Below, one piece after another: positions 7,737-11,259 of a stretch of DNA of 11,259 bases. The number at the start of each line of letters is the position of its first letter. Position 1 is the first letter of the stretch. The notes under the pieces were generated by a model, which worked only from the letters and a program-made list of their open reading frames with translations, did no database searches and was not told the DNA's origin. The stretch comes from Bacteroidales bacterium (GTDB lineage Bacteria > Bacteroidota > Bacteroidia > Bacteroidales > WCHB1-69): positions 1 to 11,259 of the forward strand of contig JAIRTU010000083.1 in the NCBI GenBank assembly GCA_031254735.1, read 5' to 3'. The translations under genes were made by a program, and so were the position numbers.

Positions 7737-7744
7737 GAAAAATA
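7737..7744 (-). promoter_or_regulatory. Weak candidate -7 element for the bat genes
   Basis: The minus strand reads TATTTTTC, one mismatch from TAnnTTTG (last base). It sits 61 nt before the BatB/C ATG in the divergent intergenic region. The surrounding poly-A/T tracts make chance matches likely, and no -33 TTTG is seen. It is reported because no better match exists in this gap. Confidence 0.25.
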
Positions 7745-7802
7745 TTTTTCTTTTTTTTGTCATTTTTTTTTGGCGTGAAGATTATCGTTATAAAAAAAGG
7801 TG

Positions 7803-7810
7803 TACCTTTG
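7803..7810 (+). promoter_or_regulatory. Bacteroidetes -7 promoter element for the gene at 7846
   Basis: TACCTTTG matches TAnnTTTG exactly, and transcription starting a few bases downstream would give a leader of about 25-30 nt. A TTTG occurs at 7769-7772 but is about 30 nt away, longer than the usual 19-21 nt spacing, so the -33 element is unclear. The upstream DNA (7739-7771) is unusually rich in A/T runs and is shared with the divergent bat promoter. Confidence 0.6.
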
Positions 7811-7845
7811 CAGGAAATTTATTACACTAAAAATATAAGTCTATC

Positions 7846-8529
7846 ATGAAGAAAATATTTTCGATTTCGGTTATGGCAGCATTTGCCGTTTGTATGTTTA
7901 CCAATATAAATGTAAATGCTCAAAAAGTAAAATTTGCAGGAACGGTAAAGTTTCATACAAAATATGAGGGAGATACAGACCCGCAAAAACATGTTCCGCA
8001 CGATCAGATCTACACGTTGTTTGGAAATAAACAAAAGGCTGCTTATGCAGATGGTCAAGTTTTGGTTATAACAAACAATGATGCGTTGACAACCACTTTT
8101 TTGTATAATATTCCGGGAAATAAAATGGGATATATAGATACCTCCGAAAAGTACGATCCGGCAACGGCAACCACAAAAATTACCATTACGGAAGGAACGG
8201 ATACAAAAACAATTTGCGGATATGTTTGTAAACGATACGATGTGAAGATATACGATGAGGAAGAAGATGAAGAAGTGATGGTAATTGTATATACAACCAC
8301 AGAAATAGGAGAAAACGAGAATATAAACGCAATGTCTGTACCCGGTCTCAGCGGTTTTCCTTTGTATACAGAAGTAGAGTCTGACGGTGTAAAACAAATT
8401 CAGGAAGCAACAGAAGTGAAAAAAGGAAAAATCAAAGCGGTTGATTTTCTGATACCGTCGGATTATACCATGTATGGTTCTGCGGAAGAAATACAGCAAA
8501 AAATTCAAGAATTGTACGGTGAAGAATAA
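7846..8529 (+). CDS. Secreted protein of unknown function, DUF4412-like
   Basis: A 227-residue exported protein. Residues 1-25 are a clear signal peptide (MKK start, hydrophobic core, NVNA cleavage site before Q26). The mature part is predicted to be beta-rich. A central segment, T-I-C124-G-Y-V-C128-K-R-Y, followed by a strongly acidic patch (138-144) and a C-terminal pattern GFPLYTEVE...EVKKGKIKAVDFLIPSDYT, recalls DUF4412-type periplasmic proteins of Bacteroidetes, whose role is unknown. C124 and C128 are the only cysteines after the signal peptide and could form a disulfide. There are no lipobox or membrane helices. It is transcribed alone, from a consensus promoter to a strong terminator, and divergently from the bat genes. 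The family assignment is tentative; that it is a real secreted protein is secure. Confidence 0.8.
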   Translation: MKKIFSISVMAAFAVCMFTNINVNAQKVKFAGTVKFHTKYEGDTDPQKHVPHDQIYTLFGNKQKAAYADGQVLVITNNDALTTTFLYNIPGNKMGYIDTSEKYDPATATTKITITEGTDTKTICGYVCKRYDVKIYDEEEDEEVMVIVYTTTEIGENENINAMSVPGLSGFPLYTEVESDGVKQIQEATEVKKGKIKAVDFLIPSDYTMYGSAEEIQQKIQELYGEE

Positions 8530-8555
8530 TAAGTGAGATATTAAAAAGTAAAAAG

Positions 8556-8588
8556 ACACCTGTATTCTCAATGCAGGTGTTTTATTTT
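8556..8588 (+). terminator. Intrinsic terminator after the secreted-protein gene
   Basis: ACACCTGTATT (8556-8566) pairs with AATGCAGGTGT (8570-8580), an 11-bp stem with one G-U pair and a 3-nt loop, followed by TTTATTTT. This is a textbook rho-independent terminator. Its T-run ends only 13 nt before the tatD ATG. Confidence 0.88.
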
Positions 8589-8601
8589 GAACACAACAGC
8601 A

Positions 8602-9369
8602 ATGAAGTTTATAGATACGCATTCTCATTTATATATTCAAGACTTTGATAAAGACCGAGATACGGTGATACAGGAAAGTCTGCAAGCCGGCGTTTCTCAT
8701 ATCTTGTTGCCGAATATCAATTTGGATACCTTGCCGCACATGCTGCATGTTTGCAAGGCATATCCCGATGTTTGTTTCCCGATGACAGGTTTGCACCCTT
8801 GCGATGTGAAAGCAAATTACAAAGATGTTTTGGAACAAATATTTGTTCAATTTGATACATATAAATATATAGGTATAGGCGAAGTCGGTATTGACCTGTA
8901 TTGGGATAAATCGTTTTTGGAAGAACAAAAAGACGCTTTGCGTATTCAAATTCGGTTTGCGTTGAAACACGATTTGCCGATAATCATTCATAAACGGCAG
9001 TCGTATTACGAAACAATGGAAGTGTTGGACGAATTTTCGTCGGAGAAACTCAAAGGGATATTTCATTGTTATTCGGGCAGTGTCGATCATGCTTTTGCTG
9101 TGATAGAAAAAGGTTTTTTGTTGGGAATAGGAGGGACGGTAACGTATAAATCGTCGAATTTGGATACGGTTTTGCCTGCTGTTCCGTTGGAAAAAATTGT
9201 CTTGGAGACCGATTCGCCCTATCTTACTCCTGTTCCTTATCGCGGCACACGCAATAAAAGTGCTTATATTCCGATTATAGCTCAAAAAATAGCAGACATA
9301 AAACAAATAACATTGGAAGAAGTTGCCGCTCAGACAACAAAAAATGCAATAGAACTGTTTTCTTTATGA
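8602..9369 (+). CDS. tatD: TatD family metal-dependent hydrolase / DNase
   Basis: A 255-residue TIM-barrel amidohydrolase-superfamily enzyme, a cytoplasmic metal-dependent hydrolase; E. coli TatD has 3'-5' exonuclease activity on DNA and RNA. All expected metal ligands are visible: H7 and H9 (THSH), E94 in GEVGID (92-98 region), H130 (PIIIHKR), H155 (FHCYSG) and D204 (LETDSPYL). GLHP at 63-66 and the terminal RNKS/AYIP region also fit. The length is standard. The frame extends back to a TTG at 8587 inside the terminator T-run, but ATG 8602-8604 gives the canonical MKFIDTHSH start. The stop overlaps the asparaginase start by 4 nt, so the two are probably translated together. There is almost no room for a separate promoter after the upstream terminator. 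Confidence 0.94.
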   Translation: MKFIDTHSHLYIQDFDKDRDTVIQESLQAGVSHILLPNINLDTLPHMLHVCKAYPDVCFPMTGLHPCDVKANYKDVLEQIFVQFDTYKYIGIGEVGIDLYWDKSFLEEQKDALRIQIRFALKHDLPIIIHKRQSYYETMEVLDEFSSEKLKGIFHCYSGSVDHAFAVIEKGFLLGIGGTVTYKSSNLDTVLPAVPLEKIVLETDSPYLTPVPYRGTRNKSAYIPIIAQKIADIKQITLEEVAAQTTKNAIELFSL

Positions 9370-10403
9370 TGAATAAACCCAAGATATTGATTATTTACAC
9401 CGGCGGAACGATAGGAATGATACAAGATCCGGAAACGAAAAGTTTGATTCCTTTCAATTTTGATTCCATTTACGATCAAATTCCCCGTTTATCGTTTTAT
9501 GATATAGATATAGATACTTTTTCGTTTGAAAATCCCATCGATTCTTCGGATATGAATCCGCAAGATTGGAAGCAGATCGCCGAAAAAATCTATGAACAGT
9601 ATCATGCTTACGATGGTTTTGTTATTCTTCATGGAACAGATACTATGGCATATACGGCTTCGGCGTTGAGTTTTATGTTTGAAAATCTTTCCAAACCCAT
9701 TATTCTCACAGGGGCGCAGTTGCCGTTGGGCATTGCCCGCACCGACGGACGGAATAATATTATCAATTCGGTAGAAATGGCTTCCGCCAAAAACGCTGAC
9801 GGTCTTCCGATGATTCCCGAAGTCTGTATTTGTTTCGAGAGCAAACTCTATCGGGGAAACCGCACTTATAAAAACAATGCGGAAAATTTTGATGCTTTCA
9901 CTTCGCCCAATTATCCGGTGTTGGCAAATGTGGGCGTGAGCATTAAATACAATAAAGAATATATAGTTTCGGCGTCTTCGGAAGAGTTGAAGTTGCATAC
10001 CGAAATGGATTCCAATATCGCCATTTTGAAACTGTTTCCCGGAATAACGGCTTCGGTGATAGAATCCATACTGCATGCCAAAGGTTTGCGGGCGGTGATT
10101 TTGGAAACGTATGGTGCGGGAAATGCGATTAAGTCCGATTGGTTTATCCGTTTGTTGCGAGACGCGGTTTTGCGAGATATTATTATTGTCAATGTTACGC
10201 AATGCAAGGGTGGCGGCGGTGTTGACGAAGGGAAATATGAGAGCAGTTATTTGCTCGGAAAAGCAGGAATTGTCGGCGGATATGACGTCATTACAGAGAG
10301 TGCGGTAACAAAAATAATGCATCTTTTGGGAAACGGCAACAATAATGAAAAAATTAAAGCGTTATTTGGTAGACCGTTACGTGGCGAAATGACGATTAAA
10401 TAA
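9366..10403 (+). CDS. ansA: Type I (cytoplasmic) L-asparaginase
   Basis: Hydrolyses L-asparagine to aspartate and ammonia. The 345-residue product lacks a signal peptide and aligns by eye along its length with E. coli AnsA: YTGGTIGM at 11-18 (catalytic Thr15), ILHGTDTMAYTASALSFM at 87-104 (T91-D92 pair), RGNRTYKNNAENFDAFTSP with the likely catalytic Lys169, PGI and GAGNA segments, NVTQCKGG, and a C-terminal LRGEMT. No active-site residue appears to be missing. ATG 9366-9368 overlaps the tatD TGA (ATGA), and a second ATG follows at 9369, so the first residue could be either Met. It is downstream of tatD in one transcription unit. E. coli AnsA is a tetramer with an allosteric Asn site; whether this one is allosteric cannot be told from sequence alone. 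Confidence 0.94.
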   Translation: MMNKPKILIIYTGGTIGMIQDPETKSLIPFNFDSIYDQIPRLSFYDIDIDTFSFENPIDSSDMNPQDWKQIAEKIYEQYHAYDGFVILHGTDTMAYTASALSFMFENLSKPIILTGAQLPLGIARTDGRNNIINSVEMASAKNADGLPMIPEVCICFESKLYRGNRTYKNNAENFDAFTSPNYPVLANVGVSIKYNKEYIVSASSEELKLHTEMDSNIAILKLFPGITASVIESILHAKGLRAVILETYGAGNAIKSDWFIRLLRDAVLRDIIIVNVTQCKGGGGVDEGKYESSYLLGKAGIVGGYDVITESAVTKIMHLLGNGNNNEKIKALFGRPLRGEMTIK

Positions 10404-10492
10404 TGGTTGAAAAAATATATGAGAAAAAAGCGGTTTCTTATTGTTTTTTTTTATAATTTAGCGGTTTGAAAAAAGACGGTAAAATGAACGAA

Positions 10493-10581
10493 GGAGAGGT
10501 GTCCGAGTTGGTCGAAGGAGCACGCCTGGAAAGTGTGTATACCCCAAAAGGGTATCCGGGGTTCGAATCCCTGTCTCTCCG
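10493..10581 (+). tRNA. tRNA-Ser (anticodon GGA)
   Basis: A cloverleaf with the long class II variable arm can be folded. Acceptor strand GGAGAGG (10493-10499) pairs with TCTCTCC (10574-10580) with one G-U. Anticodon stem CACGC/GTGTG encloses loop CTGGAAA, anticodon GGA at 10528-10530, reading UCC and UCU. The variable arm TATACCCC-AAAA-GGGTAT forms a stem. The T-arm loop is TTCGAAT. Discriminator base is G10581; CCA is not encoded. A run of seven T (10585-10591) follows directly and may help end transcription. Confidence 0.97.
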
Positions 10582-10655
10582 CTATTTTTTTGAATAAATT
10601 AAATAAAGTAATTAGTAAATTAATATTAACAAAGTAAAAATTAATAAAAGTACGT

Positions 10656-11259
10656 ATGAAAAAATTAGTAGCATTGATGGCGATTGCCGGATTCTTTACA
10701 TTTGGAATGTCAAATGTTGTTTTGGCACAAGATGAACCGGTTAACACAACAGAAGAACAAACACAAGTTCAACAACAACCTGCGACACCCGCAGCAGAAA
10801 ACGGTGGTCAGGAAGACGTAGTAGTCGATAAACCTTTCCACCAAGTATTGAAAGACAAATTTATTGAAGGAGGCGCTGGCTGGATGACCCCCATTTTGAT
10901 ATGTTTGATCATGGGATTGGCGTTGGTGATTGAGCGAATTATTTACCTGAATTTAGCAACAACCGATACCAAAAAGTTGTTGGATGGCGTAGAAAAAGCA
11001 TTGGCAAAAGGCGATGTGGAAAAAGCAAAAGAACTTTGCCGCAACACAAGAGGTCCTGTTGCCAGCGTATTTTATCAAGGTTTGGATCGCTATGGCGAAA
11101 GTATTGACGACATTGATAAAGCTGTGGTTTCTTATGGTGGCGTGCAAACGGCACGTTTGGAATCGAACATGTCTTGGATAGGTTTCTTTATCGCGGTTGC
11201 TCCTTCTTTGGGATTTTTGGGAACGGTAATTGGTATGGTTCAAGCATTTGACGATATTG
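10656..11259 (+). CDS. exbB: ExbB/TolQ/MotA-family proton channel protein, 5' part (C-terminus outside window)
   Basis: 201 codons are visible, open to the right edge. The product would form the inner-membrane proton channel that, with ExbD and TonB, energises outer-membrane transport (or TolQ-type cell-envelope work). It has an N-terminal signal-like segment (residues 1-24, ending VVLA before Q25), a Gln/Thr/Pro-rich linker (about 26-58), a first channel helix (about 76-94, then IERIIYL), a cytoplasmic helical region with KGDVEKAKELCRN and GPVASVFYQGL, and the start of the second channel helix with the family signature APSLGFLGTVIGMVQAF at 182-198. The signal peptide plus linker before helix 1 is longer than in E. 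coli ExbB but seen in Bacteroidetes homologues. ATG 10656-10658 gives a proper MKK signal start. No TAnnTTTG lies in the short gap after the tRNA, so it may be read through from upstream. Confidence 0.9.
   Translation, partial: MKKLVALMAIAGFFTFGMSNVVLAQDEPVNTTEEQTQVQQQPATPAAENGGQEDVVVDKPFHQVLKDKFIEGGAGWMTPILICLIMGLALVIERIIYLNLATTDTKKLLDGVEKALAKGDVEKAKELCRNTRGPVASVFYQGLDRYGESIDDIDKAVVSYGGVQTARLESNMSWIGFFIAVAPSLGFLGTVIGMVQAFDDI

Noticed and set aside
7822..8628. 268-codon minus-strand ORF
   Set aside because: It is antisense to the secreted-protein gene and crosses its promoter and terminator. The Phe/Tyr/Cys-rich product has no family pattern.
8629..9306. Minus-strand ORF opposite tatD
   Set aside because: It is a shadow of tatD, where all metal ligands are in the plus frame.
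10408..10460. Possible terminator after the asparaginase gene
   Set aside because: There is a run of nine or more T residues, but the only stem before it (AGAAA/TTTCT) is too short and AT-rich to call.
10451..10747. Minus-strand 98-codon ORF containing RQGFEPRIPF
   Set aside because: This is the antisense translation of tRNA-Ser, a common spurious annotation, and it also overlaps the exbB start.

Overview
The window looks like an AT-rich chromosome segment from a member of the Bacteroidota, most likely order Bacteroidales. The evidence is the gene families present (a Bat aerotolerance locus, a DUF2723/TMEM260-like membrane protein, a signal-peptide-bearing ExbB) and two good matches to the Bacteroidetes -7 promoter element TAnnTTTG, with no clear Shine-Dalgarno sites. 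Most genes are housekeeping or conserved. The left end has a more accessory character.

Left end (1-567): the first 67 codons of a Fic-family AMP-transferase on the minus strand, running off the window, with the self-inhibitory motif SxxxEG intact. Two very small ORFs in tandem lie directly upstream on the same strand; the second overlaps the Fic start. Beyond them is a perfect 12-bp hairpin next to a string (GGCTGTCTCAAA on the minus strand) that resembles an insertion-sequence end.

Minus-strand block (568-7675): read in transcription order, a single ORF with BatB (von Willebrand A, MIDAS) and BatC (TPR, Gln-rich) fused in frame; then batD, 8 nt downstream; then a 1066-residue DUF2723 protein with its own promoter. 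BatB/C and BatD should form a membrane complex with the VWA, TPR and beta-rich domains in the periplasm. BatA, MoxR, the DUF58 protein and BatE, often encoded in the same cluster, are not present here.

Plus-strand block (7846-11259): divergent from the Bat genes is a small secreted protein resembling DUF4412 proteins, ending in a strong intrinsic terminator. It is followed by tatD (metal-dependent hydrolase/DNase) and a type I L-asparaginase gene, translationally coupled by a 4-nt overlap; then tRNA-Ser(GGA); then the 5' two thirds or so of an exbB/tolQ-type proton-channel gene running off the right end.

No CRISPR array, complete insertion sequence, phage module or riboswitch was seen. I did not find a clear new multi-gene system. 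The points most worth a second look are the BatB-BatC fusion in a reduced Bat locus, the small ORFs in front of fic, and the hairpin/IS-end-like remnant.
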